From contig JAISQG010000102.1 of NCBI GenBank assembly GCA_031274335.1, positions 1 through 8,570 on the forward strand: a stretch of DNA of 8,570 nucleotides, written 5' to 3'. Under the pieces are notes generated by a model, which saw nothing but the letters and a program-made list of their open reading frames with translations, was not told the origin of the DNA and searched no databases. Made by a program: the position numbers and the translations under genes. Each line of letters starts with the position of its first letter. Positions within the stretch are counted from its first letter, which is position 1. Shown piece by piece: positions 1 through 6,243 of the stretch. The stretch is from Gracilibacteraceae bacterium. Its GTDB lineage: Bacteria > Bacillota > Desulfitobacteriia > Desulfitobacteriales > Syntrophobotulaceae.

Positions 1-17
1 TTTATTCATTATAGATC

Positions 18-46
18 TTGACAAAGCCTTTGCCGGCGTGTATCAT
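18..46 (+). promoter_or_regulatory. Sigma-A type promoter of the rplU-rpmA operon
   Basis: The -35 hexamer TTGACA (18-23) is a perfect consensus. After a 17-base spacer comes TATCAT (41-46), a good -10. Transcription would start near 52-54, giving an untranslated leader of about 115 bases before the rplU start codon. No other promoter is needed for the two ribosomal genes. Strength and start site are inferred from hexamer match and spacing only. Confidence 0.75.
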
Positions 47-57
47 TAACAAGTCTG

Positions 58-150
58 ACGGTTTCCGCTTGGAAACCATGCGGCCACGCCGCTCCGGGCA
101 GGCAGGCAACTGGTTCGCGCCGCGGACCGGCCTGTGCCGGGCGAGACCTC
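58..150 (+). promoter_or_regulatory. Structured 5' leader of rplU (L21-leader-like)
   Basis: The untranslated leader folds into three consecutive elements. Hairpin 1 has a perfect 7-bp stem, GGTTTCC (60-66) with GGAAACC (71-77), and a 4-base loop. Hairpin 2 pairs GCGGC (80-84) with GCCGC (88-92). Hairpin 3 is longer: CCGG (94-97) with CCGG (137-140), then CAGGC (99-103) with GCCTG (130-134), capped by an inner stem 112-117/123-128. The Shine-Dalgarno begins just after, at about 152. Known L21 leaders in Bacillota sit at this place and are thought to let L21 regulate its own operon. Membership of that family is inferred from position and general form; I could not run a covariance model. Confidence 0.55.
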
Positions 151-169
151 AAGAAGGAGGTGCAGGAAA

Positions 170-508
170 ATGTATGCGGTTTTGACGACAGGCGGCAAGC
201 AGTACCGGGTCAGCCCCGGAGACACGCTGAATGTGGAAAAGCTGGCGGCCGACGCGGATGCCGCCGTGGAATTGACCGAAGTGCTGCTGGTGTCGAACGA
301 CAGCGGTTTGCACATCGGAACCCCGCTGGTGCCGGGCGCGAAAGTCCTGGCAAAAGTGCTGGCGCACGGCAAAGGGAAAAAAATCATCGCTTTTCGCTAC
401 AAACCGAAAAAGCATGTGCGCGTGAAGCGCGGGCATCGGCAGCTTTATACGAAAATTCAAATTGAAGACATTCAGATTGAGAACGTTCAACTGGAAAGCA
501 ATTCTTAA
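170..508 (+). CDS. rplU: 50S ribosomal protein L21 (bL21)
   Basis: bL21 is a structural protein of the large ribosomal subunit that binds 23S rRNA. The 112-residue product opens with [14 protein letters not shown] and carries the family's basic core, [16 protein letters not shown] (66-81) followed by [13 protein letters not shown] (84-96). The ATG at 170 is chosen over an upstream in-frame ATG at 134 because AAGAAGGAGGTG (151-162) stands at correct spacing and because L21 proteins start at this point. The protein is slightly longer than the usual 102-103 residues, owing to an acidic tail made of three five-residue units ([15 protein letters not shown]; 96-110). It is first in a two-gene operon, 35 bases before rpmA. 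The call is secure; only the role of the tail is open. Confidence 0.97.
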   Translation: MYAVLTTGGKQYRVSPGDTLNVEKLAADADAAVELTEVLLVSNDSGLHIGTPLVPGAKVLAKVLAHGKGKKIIAFRYKPKKHVRVKRGHRQLYTKIQIEDIQIENVQLESNS

Positions 509-543
509 TCAGTCAAGCCAACTCTGGAAGGAGGCGATCCTGT

Positions 544-822
544 ATGGCGCATAAAAAAGGAATGGGCAGCACGCGCAACGGACGCGACAGCCAGGCCCAG
601 CGTCTCGGCGTTAAACGCGGCGACGGGCAATTTGTCACGGCGGGCAATATTTTGGTTCGCCAGCGCGGCACGAAAATCCACCCGGGCAATAACACCGGTT
701 TGGGCCGGGACGACACGGTTTTTGCCCTCATTGACGGCTATGTGAAATTTGAGCGCAAGGACAAATACCGCAAAAAAGTCAGCGTTTACGCCCGCCAGCC
801 GGCTGTGAGCGCCGAGCTGTGA
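544..822 (+). CDS. rpmA: 50S ribosomal protein L27 (bL27)
   Basis: bL27 lies near the peptidyl transferase centre, where its flexible N-terminus reaches toward tRNA. The 92-residue product begins [17 protein letters not shown], followed by [12 protein letters not shown] and [15 protein letters not shown], all diagnostic of the family. The start has a strong Shine-Dalgarno, AAGGAGG (528-534). Many Bacillota make L27 with an N-terminal extension that the protease Prp removes, and encode Prp between rplU and rpmA. Here the protein starts directly at the mature end and no ORF fits in the 35-base gap, so processing by Prp is not expected. The last ten or so residues ([10 protein letters not shown]) go past the usual conserved end. 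A terminator follows rather than obgE. Confidence 0.97.
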   Translation: MAHKKGMGSTRNGRDSQAQRLGVKRGDGQFVTAGNILVRQRGTKIHPGNNTGLGRDDTVFALIDGYVKFERKDKYRKKVSVYARQPAVSAEL

Positions 823-824
823 CC

Positions 825-872
825 GCGGGCGGAATCGCCCGCGCCGCCGGCAGCTGATATTGCATGGCGGCG
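825..872 (+). other. Two GC-rich hairpins directly after the rpmA stop codon
   Basis: A perfect 7-bp stem, GCGGGCG (825-831) with CGCCCGC (836-842) and a GAAT loop, starts two bases after the rpmA stop. A second 7-bp stem, CGCCGCC (842-848) with GGCGGCG (866-872), encloses a 17-base loop. The two share position 842, so both cannot be fully formed at once. Neither is followed by a T-run, so they are not terminators themselves. They may protect the 3' end of the mRNA. Function is inferred; the pairing is read directly. Confidence 0.45.
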
Positions 873-901
873 GGCAAGAGGGATAGTACAAGCTACATGA
901 G

Positions 902-937
902 CGGGATACTGTTTAGGAAACGGTATCCCGTTTTTTT
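902..937 (+). terminator. Rho-independent terminator of the rplU-rpmA operon
   Basis: CGGGATAC (902-909) pairs perfectly with GTATCCCG (923-930). The stem extends inward through TGTT/AAC G pairs to a short loop near 914-918. Seven T residues (931-937) follow at once. This is a textbook intrinsic terminator, about 80 bases downstream of the rpmA stop, and it separates the ribosomal unit from the kinase unit. Confidence 0.92.
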
Positions 938-983
938 AAGGGGACGAGGGGCTATTTTGATTGCCGCGCCGCTTTTTTCAATA

Positions 984-1013
984 TTGGACATATCCGTAAT
1001 TTTATGCTATACT
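984..1013 (+). promoter_or_regulatory. Extended -10 promoter of the hybrid kinase operon
   Basis: TTGGAC (984-989) is a near-consensus -35. After 18 bases comes TATACT (1008-1013), preceded by the TGC extension (1005-1007) typical of extended -10 promoters. Transcription would start near 1019-1021, giving a leader of about 100 bases before the TTG start at 1121. I saw no riboswitch or clear operator in that leader. The rest of the roughly 300-base gap after rpmA holds only the hairpins and terminator listed separately. Confidence 0.65.
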
Positions 1014-1120
1014 TGTGCTCATCCAAAAAACGCTGACTGAATCCCCGTCACGTCCAGGCCGCCTTGCTCCGGCTGTCCGCTGAATGGAGTCCTGTTCGCG
1101 CTTCTGAAGGAGGACGCGTC

Positions 1121-3847
1121 TTGTTCAAAAAACCGGATGAGCAATATTTCAGGCATACGCGCATCCTGGCTGTCAGCAGCTGTTTCCTTTATGGAATCGT
1201 GCGATTTATCGGCATCGCGATGACGACGCTGAATTATGCCCTGGCGCTCAAGATAAACATCATGTGCTGGATGTCCATTGCCCTGTTGATCGCCCTCATG
1301 TACATCCTGCGCGAAGACAACGACTTGCTGGCCCTCTATGTTCCGCTCCTGATGTTCCTCTGCTTCACGGCCGGCGCGCTGTACATGAGAGATTTTCAGT
1401 ATTTTTTTCTCATCTTCCTTGGCATTTGCAGCATCGGCTGTGTTTATCAGAATTTCCAGAGACTTCTGCAATTTTACCTCGCCGCCAGTGTGATCATCAT
1501 GGTCATGCTTCTCAGCGGCCTTTTTGCTTTTGACCCGTTCATGAACGTCGCCATCACCACCGCGAACTGGATTATTTCCCTGTTCCCGGCCACGCTTCTG
1601 CTGATGCTGACCTATATGGCCACGGAAAAAGAAAGCAACGCCAACCACGCTTTTAACACCTTCACGACGCTGATGGCCACGACGCCGAATCTCGTCGTGC
1701 TGGTGGACGCCCAGAACAGGGTTACATACATCAGCAAATCGCTGGCGAAATTCGCGAAAATTAACGACGACCCGGAATACGCGATGGGTCGCCCCATTTA
1801 CACCCTGTTCAAGGAAGCGGCCATGCAGAAAATGATCGGGGAGGTCCTGGCGGTCGACGGTTTCTACGAGGGGACAAAGGAGATCGTTCTCGAAGGCGCG
1901 CCGCGGTTTTTCCAGGTGGTGGCCGATAATTTTCAGGGCATGCCGGGCAAATTCATCGATATCACGGACATCACTTCCCTGGCGCAATCCAAAATGGAGG
2001 CCGAGGAGGCCAACAAGGCCAAAACCGATTTTCTGGCCATGATGAGCCACGAAATCCGCACCCCGCTCAACGCCATCATTGGCCTCTCCGACGCGAATTT
2101 GCGCCATGATCTGCCGGAAGAACTGCGCTCGGACATGGAAACCATCCGCCAGGCCGGAACCGGGCTGCTCTCCATCATCAACGACACGCTGGACATCTCC
2201 AAAATCGAGGCCGGCGGTTTTGCCCTTGTGCCGGTTGAATACGGCGTCGCCGATATGATCAGCGAAACCGTGCAAATGAACTTGGTGCGCATCGGGGAGA
2301 AGAAATTCTACTTCAAACTGGAACTCGATCGGACGCTGCCCGAGCGGCTGTTCGGCGACGAGATCCGCGTGCGGCAGATACTGAACAACCTGCTGTCCAA
2401 CGCGATTAAATACACACCGGAGGGCGGAGCCACTCTGTCCGTGCGCTGGGGGCCGGAGGACGACGGCGGCCGCCTCATGGCCCGGCTGCGTTTTACCGTG
2501 ACCGATACGGGCATCGGCATCCGGCGGGAGGATATGGACAAGCTGTTTACCGAATATATCCAGGTGGACACGCTGTCCAACCGCAACATCGAAGGCACCG
2601 GCCTCGGCCTCGCCATCACCAAGCAGCTGGTGACCATGATGAACGGCGCGATAAGCGTGGAAAGCGAATACGGCAAAGGCAGCGTGTTCACGGCGGAAAT
2701 CCTGCAGGGCATAGCTTTGTCCCAGCCGCTGGGCAGCGAGGAAGCCGCCCGGGTTATGGCCCGGTGCGCTTACAACAGTGCGCGGGCGGCGGACATGGTT
2801 TTTACCCGGTCGCTTAACGGCAAAAGAGTGCTGGTGGTTGACGACGTGCCCACCAATCTCACCGTGGCCAAAGGCTTGCTGGCGCCGCACGGCGTTATTA
2901 CGGACTGCGTGTTGCGCGCCGCGGAGGCCGTGGAGGCGGTGCGCGCGGGTGAGCCGCTTTACGATGCCATCCTCATGGATCACCGGATGCCGGAGATGAG
3001 CGGAATCGAGGCCGTGCGCCTTATCCGCGCCCTGGACACGGAATACGCCCGCGATCTGCCGATCATCGCCCTGACAGCCAGCGAATCGGGCGGGAGCGCC
3101 GAAATGTTTTTGGCCAGCGGCTTCAACGGCTTCATTCACAAGCCGATCAACCCACGCCAGCTGGATCTGGAGTTGGGGCGTTGCCTTCTGGGCGCGGCGG
3201 CCGACGATGTGCCTCTGCGGCCGGAACCGGAGCAAGATTTGCCTGAGCAAAGCGATGAGTGGGACGAGGTTTCCGCCCGGATAAACTGGCAGGATGGACG
3301 GCGGCGCTATGGCCGGGAATCTTTTCGCAATATTCTGTGTTCTTTTGTCCGCCACACGCCGGAGGTGCTTCTCCGCATGGAAAGCCTGCTGCCGGAACAC
3401 ATGCCGGACTATTGCGTGGCGGTGCACGGCCTCAAGAGCAGCTGTTACGGCATTTGCGCCATGGAATTGGGGCAGGCGGCGGCCGCGCTGGAAAAGAAAT
3501 CCGGCGAGGGCTATTCGGAGCCGCTGCAGGCCGAACACGACGCCTTTGCGGCGGAAATGCGGGAGATGCTGGCCGAGCTGCAGGGTTTGTTCCGGACCAA
3601 ACAGGATCTGGCAAGCAAGGAGGCGCCTTCCGCGGAGGCGCTGTGGCAGATGCTGGACGGAAGCCGTCATTACCGCATGAATCGCATGGAGGAGGCGCTG
3701 GAGGAATTGGAGCGTTATGTTTATGACGACGAGGACGGCAATGAGCTGGTGGGCTGGCTGCGCGAACAGACGGACAATTTGGCATACGGGGCGATCACGC
3801 GGAAGCTGGCGGCCCTGCTGAACGATCAGGAGGAAGTATTAATTTAA
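1121..3847 (+). CDS. Membrane-bound hybrid histidine kinase (PAS-HisKA-HATPase-REC-HPt)
   Basis: This 908-residue sensor kinase carries a multistep phosphorelay in one chain. About six hydrophobic segments fill residues 14-165, with little extracytoplasmic sequence. A PAS-like domain (about 179-286) and a short helical linker lead to HisKA, with phospho-acceptor His310 in MMSHEIRTPLNAIIG. The HATPase domain shows the N box (Asn427 in NNLLSNAIKYT), G1 DTGIGI (462-467) and G2 GTGLGLAI (492-499). The receiver (567-686) has Asp574-575, phospho-Asp620 in LMDHRMPEMSG, Thr652 and Lys674. The HPt domain (about 719-826) has His769 in VHGLKSSCYGI. Residues 832-908 form a further acidic helical extension. 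The start is TTG, chosen for AAGGAGGA (1107-1114) six bases upstream. No separate response regulator is adjacent, so the output partner is unknown. The ligand is also unknown. A lipoprotein gene follows 16 bases later. Confidence 0.93.
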   Translation: MFKKPDEQYFRHTRILAVSSCFLYGIVRFIGIAMTTLNYALALKINIMCWMSIALLIALMYILREDNDLLALYVPLLMFLCFTAGALYMRDFQYFFLIFLGICSIGCVYQNFQRLLQFYLAASVIIMVMLLSGLFAFDPFMNVAITTANWIISLFPATLLLMLTYMATEKESNANHAFNTFTTLMATTPNLVVLVDAQNRVTYISKSLAKFAKINDDPEYAMGRPIYTLFKEAAMQKMIGEVLAVDGFYEGTKEIVLEGAPRFFQVVADNFQGMPGKFIDITDITSLAQSKMEAEEANKAKTDFLAMMSHEIRTPLNAIIGLSDANLRHDLPEELRSDMETIRQAGTGLLSIINDTLDISKIEAGGFALVPVEYGVADMISETVQMNLVRIGEKKFYFKLELDRTLPERLFGDEIRVRQILNNLLSNAIKYTPEGGATLSVRWGPEDDGGRLMARLRFTVTDTGIGIRREDMDKLFTEYIQVDTLSNRNIEGTGLGLAITKQLVTMMNGAISVESEYGKGSVFTAEILQGIALSQPLGSEEAARVMARCAYNSARAADMVFTRSLNGKRVLVVDDVPTNLTVAKGLLAPHGVITDCVLRAAEAVEAVRAGEPLYDAILMDHRMPEMSGIEAVRLIRALDTEYARDLPIIALTASESGGSAEMFLASGFNGFIHKPINPRQLDLELGRCLLGAAADDVPLRPEPEQDLPEQSDEWDEVSARINWQDGRRRYGRESFRNILCSFVRHTPEVLLRMESLLPEHMPDYCVAVHGLKSSCYGICAMELGQAAAALEKKSGEGYSEPLQAEHDAFAAEMREMLAELQGLFRTKQDLASKEAPSAEALWQMLDGSRHYRMNRMEEALEELERYVYDDEDGNELVGWLREQTDNLAYGAITRKLAALLNDQEEVLI

Positions 3848-3863
3848 TGGAGGCGAATTTGCC

Positions 3864-4577
3864 ATGAGAAAAAAATCATTTGTTTTTTGGGCGGCGCTTG
3901 TTTTGCTGCCGGCTGTTCTGGCCGCCTGCGGCCAAGGCGGGGACACCGCGCCTCCGCGCGAGACCGTGACAAATGAACGCGAAACCCTGACAGAAAGCGG
4001 CACGCCAAACGTTTCCGAAAATTTTATCCGCTGCGTGGTGAGCGGCGACATAGGCGGAAGCTACGAGGGCACAGGTGAGGACGGCGCTTCCTGGGGCTGC
4101 TTTTTCCGGGAGGGCGATCATCTGCCGGTCTTTGTCCTGGTGCTGCGCGACGACAAGGATGAAAAAGTGAAGATTTCCGCCGGCGTGCTCAATCTGAACA
4201 TAGAAGCCAAAGGGGAGCAGATGGGCGATCTGGCCAGTGTAGCGGATTTTAACACGGACAGTTTCGAGTGGGAAAGCAATTATGCCTCGCAATTCCGGTC
4301 GGTGGCTTACGACGCCTCCGAGAACAGCGACGACAGCAGGGTCCGGGTGACGCTGACGCGGTCGGAAAAACTGGACGGCGGCTATTTGCGCCTGGCCGGC
4401 AGCTTCAGCTTCAAAGCCAGCAATCTGCCCACCAACATACCGGAGGCCGCGGCATTGGACGCCTGGAACCATTCCGACCGGAAACCGCCCTACGATCCGG
4501 CGTTGCTCGGCACCTCCGATATTGTGGTCAGCGGGACTTTTGATATCACGCAATTGCTGGAATTAAACGGGTGGTGA
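3864..4577 (+). CDS. Predicted lipoprotein of unknown function
   Basis: I do not recognise this 237-residue protein. The N-terminus is a lipoprotein signal: basic MRKK, a hydrophobic stretch (5-18) and a lipobox LAAC with Cys22 as the predicted lipidation site, then a Gly/Gln/Asp-rich linker. The mature part (about 53-237) appears rich in alternating beta-strand patterns and is acidic. It has two further cysteines (57 and 79) that could form a disulfide. The short pattern VVSG occurs near both ends of the mature domain (58-61 and 221-224). The ATG at 3864 follows GGAGG (3849-3853). The 16-base gap to the kinase gene implies co-transcription, so it may be an accessory or sensory partner of the kinase; that is inference. 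Its maturation would require Lgt, which is encoded nearby. The gene ends 6 bases from the convergent trhA stop. Confidence 0.82.
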   Translation: MRKKSFVFWAALVLLPAVLAACGQGGDTAPPRETVTNERETLTESGTPNVSENFIRCVVSGDIGGSYEGTGEDGASWGCFFREGDHLPVFVLVLRDDKDEKVKISAGVLNLNIEAKGEQMGDLASVADFNTDSFEWESNYASQFRSVAYDASENSDDSRVRVTLTRSEKLDGGYLRLAGSFSFKASNLPTNIPEAAALDAWNHSDRKPPYDPALLGTSDIVVSGTFDITQLLELNGW

Positions 4578-4583
4578 CAGTTC

Positions 4584-5237
4584 CTAAGCTCTGACGACGT
4601 GGAAGAGGATGAAGAAATAGTGCAGGACGGCGCCGGCCAGGACGAAAATATGCCAGACCGCGTGCATGAAGCGCGGTTTTTTTGCGATGTAGAAGAAAAC
4701 GCCGACAGAGTAAAAAAGGCCGCCGCCCAGCAGCCAGAAAACCGCGCCGCCGGAGAGAAGCGCCATGACCGGCTTGATGACGGTCATAAGCGACCAGCCC
4801 ATGAGCAGATACAGGACGAGGCTCAGGCGATGCCAGCGGCGCAGATTGACGGCGTTGGCCGTGATGCCCACAGCCGTGAGCGCGGCGTTAAAACCCCACA
4901 GCATCCAGCCCGTCCGCCCGCCCAGCAGGGAGAAGCAAATAGGCGTGAAGGTGCCGAGGATGAGCAGAAAAATCGAACAGTGGTCGAGCACCTGGAATAT
5001 TTTTTTCACACGCCGATTGGTGAAGGCGTGGTAGAGCGTGGACATGGTGAACAAAAAAATCAGGGTGAATCCGTAAACGGCGCTGCTGGCGACGGTGACG
5101 GCGCCGCGCTCCAGACAGGCGAACATAACAAGCACAACAGCTCCCACGATCGCGGAAACCGCGCCCACGCCGTGAGCGACGCTGTTGAATATTTCCTCGG
5201 GCAGACTTTGGTCGTTGAAGCGTTCTACATTGGTCAT
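4584..5237 (-). CDS. trhA: TrhA / hemolysin III family membrane protein (PAQR superfamily)
   Basis: This 217-residue protein has seven predicted membrane helices and the usual length of bacterial PAQR proteins. Conserved features are AHGVGA (21-26), the S-x3-H motif STLYHAF (66-72), LDHCSIFLLILGTFTPICF (84-102) and HAVWH (192-196). The Ser66, His70, Asp85, His192 and His196 set matches residues that bind metal in this superfamily. Members were named for haemolysis when cloned in E. coli and have been linked to membrane lipid and fluidity homeostasis; a toxin role should not be assumed. The ATG at 5237 is chosen because GGAGGAG sits just upstream on the minus strand (5246-5240) and because family members begin near this point, although the frame stays open to 5342. 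It is monocistronic as seen, divergent from lgt and convergent with the lipoprotein gene. Confidence 0.92.
   Translation of the reverse strand: MTNVERFNDQSLPEEIFNSVAHGVGAVSAIVGAVVLVMFACLERGAVTVASSAVYGFTLIFLFTMSTLYHAFTNRRVKKIFQVLDHCSIFLLILGTFTPICFSLLGGRTGWMLWGFNAALTAVGITANAVNLRRWHRLSLVLYLLMGWSLMTVIKPVMALLSGGAVFWLLGGGLFYSVGVFFYIAKKPRFMHAVWHIFVLAGAVLHYFFILFHVVRA
4657..4683 (+). terminator. Probable intrinsic terminator for the kinase-lipoprotein unit, inside trhA
   Basis: On the plus strand CCGCG (4658-4662) pairs with CGCGG (4672-4676), with an inner T-G pair and a 7-base loop. Seven T residues (4677-4683) follow. This lies about 80 bases after the lipoprotein stop and antisense to trhA codons for Lys-Lys-Pro-Arg. 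The stem is short but entirely GC and the T-run is complete. With only 6 bases between the convergent stops, a terminator for the plus-strand unit would have to lie here. Alternatively the lysine codons create the signal by chance. Confidence 0.5.
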
Positions 5238-5250
5238 GGCTCCTCCGTTC

Positions 5251-5264
5251 AAATTTATATAATT
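5251..5264. promoter_or_regulatory. AT-rich core of the trhA-lgt divergent promoter region
   Basis: The 103-base spacer between trhA and lgt contains one AT-rich patch in otherwise GC-rich sequence. Read on the plus strand it holds a perfect -10 hexamer TATAAT (5258-5263) that could serve lgt. Read on the minus strand it holds TATAAA (5259-5254), but this lies only about 17 bases from the trhA start codon, too near for a normal leader with a Shine-Dalgarno. I could not find a convincing -35 element at proper spacing for either direction, so the assignment is tentative. Confidence 0.35.
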
Positions 5265-5269
5265 CTCTG

Positions 5270-5297
5270 CCGGGGCAGGATTTTCCTGCCGGACCGG
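5270..5297. repeat. Inverted repeat between divergent trhA and lgt
   Basis: GGCAGGA (5274-5280) and TCCTGCC (5284-5290) form a perfect 7-bp inverted repeat around TTT. CCGG flanks it on both sides (5270-5273 and 5294-5297), so the element could extend. The hexamer TGCCGG also occurs as a direct repeat (5268-5273 and 5287-5292). It lies just downstream of the possible lgt -10, so it could be a dimeric repressor site or a hairpin in the lgt leader. No T-run follows on the plus strand; on the minus strand there is none either, so it is not a normal terminator. Confidence 0.55.
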
Positions 5298-5340
5298 CGA
5301 ATTTAGGCACAAAAGATTTGAGAACTGTTGGGAGACGCGC

Positions 5341-6243
5341 ATGGATTTGAATTACGCGCCGGATGTGGTTTTCCCGCATCTCGGCCTGGTGGTCCGGCAT
5401 TTACCGCGCAGCTTTGATGTTTTTGGCTTTCCGGTTTATTTTTACGGCGCCACAATGGCCCTCGGCATGCTCGGCGGGCTGCTCGTGGCCCAAGCCCTTA
5501 TGCGCCGCGACGGGGAAAAGGCGGACCTGATGTTCGATTTCGCCCTTTGGGGCGTTGTGTTCGGGCTACTCGGCGCCAGAGCCTATTACGTGATTTTTTC
5601 CTGGGACAGCTACAAAAACAATCTTCTGAACATTTTCAACCTGCGCGAAGGTGGTTTGGCCGTGTTCGGCGCTGTCCTGGGCGGCGCTCTGGCCATGCTG
5701 GTTTTCACGCGACGGCGGAAACTGTCTTTTTTTTATCTGGCGGACTACGCCGTCTGCGGGCTTCTGGTCGGCCAGATCGTCGGACGCTGGGGCAATTTTT
5801 TTAACGCGGAGGCGTTCGGCGGTTATACGGACGGACTGCCGGCCATGCAGATCCGCCGGGCCGTCGTCTCGCCGGGCATGATATCGCCGTCCCTGGAGGC
5901 GGCCATGACGGCGCATCCGGTTTTGTACGCGGGGGAGGCGTATGTTCAGGTTCATCCCACGTTTTTTTACGAGGGGCTGTGGAATTTCGCCCTGTTGCTG
6001 GCGCTCCTATTCTGGCGCCGGCGCAAGGTTTTTACGGGCGAAATAATGTTCGCCTATTTTGCCGGTGAGGGACTGGGCCGGTTCTGGATCGAGGGCCTGC
6101 GCACGGATCAACTGCTTATCCCGTTCGTGCAGGCGCCGGTTTCGCAGGTTCTGTCCGTCGTGTTTTTCGGTCTGGGGGTTTTCGGGCTGCTGCGAGGCAG
6201 GAGAAAGGAGAGGGCGCGTGAGCGGTTTGATTCTGCGGGCTGA
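5341..6243 (+). CDS. lgt: Prolipoprotein diacylglyceryl transferase
   Basis: Lgt moves a diacylglyceryl group from phosphatidylglycerol to the lipobox cysteine of prolipoproteins, the first step of lipoprotein maturation at the cytoplasmic membrane. The 300-residue product has about seven hydrophobic segments. The signature GRWGNFFNAEAFG (148-160) contains the essential arginine region. GGLAVFGAVLGG (104-115) matches the motif where E. coli has His103; here it is Phe109, and aromatic residues at this place are common in Clostridia. Further conserved blocks are HPTFFYEGLWN (205-215) and GEGLGRFWIEGLRTDQL (242-258). ATG 5341 follows GGGAG (5330-5334). The last 26 bases overlap the ABC ATPase gene, so the three plus-strand genes form one translationally linked unit. 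Its activity would serve the lipoprotein encoded upstream, among many others. Confidence 0.96.
   Translation: MDLNYAPDVVFPHLGLVVRHLPRSFDVFGFPVYFYGATMALGMLGGLLVAQALMRRDGEKADLMFDFALWGVVFGLLGARAYYVIFSWDSYKNNLLNIFNLREGGLAVFGAVLGGALAMLVFTRRRKLSFFYLADYAVCGLLVGQIVGRWGNFFNAEAFGGYTDGLPAMQIRRAVVSPGMISPSLEAAMTAHPVLYAGEAYVQVHPTFFYEGLWNFALLLALLFWRRRKVFTGEIMFAYFAGEGLGRFWIEGLRTDQLLIPFVQAPVSQVLSVVFFGLGVFGLLRGRRKERARERFDSAG

Noticed and set aside
134..169. Upstream in-frame ATG for rplU at 134
   Set aside because: It would put coding sequence over leader hairpin 3 and the Shine-Dalgarno, and adds 12 residues not found in L21.
1020..1120. Possible riboswitch in the leader of the kinase gene
   Set aside because: I found no strong stems or known riboswitch core motifs in this 100-base stretch.
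1019..3670. Antisense open frame of 883 codons opposite the hybrid kinase
   Set aside because: The frame is open because of GC-rich codon bias in the sense gene. Its translation is rich in His, Arg and Gln with no recognisable domain, and the sense strand encodes a complete, motif-rich kinase.
4362..4400. Minus-strand T-run within the lipoprotein gene as a trhA terminator
   Set aside because: The preceding stem is only about four base pairs, and the T-run is five bases, about 200 bases past the trhA stop.
4584..5237. Calling trhA a virulence haemolysin
   Set aside because: The name comes from heterologous expression; PAQR-type bacterial proteins are widespread in non-pathogens, and nothing nearby indicates a toxin locus.
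4599..5306. Plus-strand open frame of 235 codons opposite trhA
   Set aside because: The product is low-complexity and charged, with no family motif, while the opposite strand encodes a clear PAQR protein. It is a shadow frame.
5238..5342. Longer trhA reading with 35 extra N-terminal residues
   Set aside because: The Shine-Dalgarno lies just before the ATG at 5237, and the extra residues cover the intergenic inverted repeat and reach the lgt start codon.
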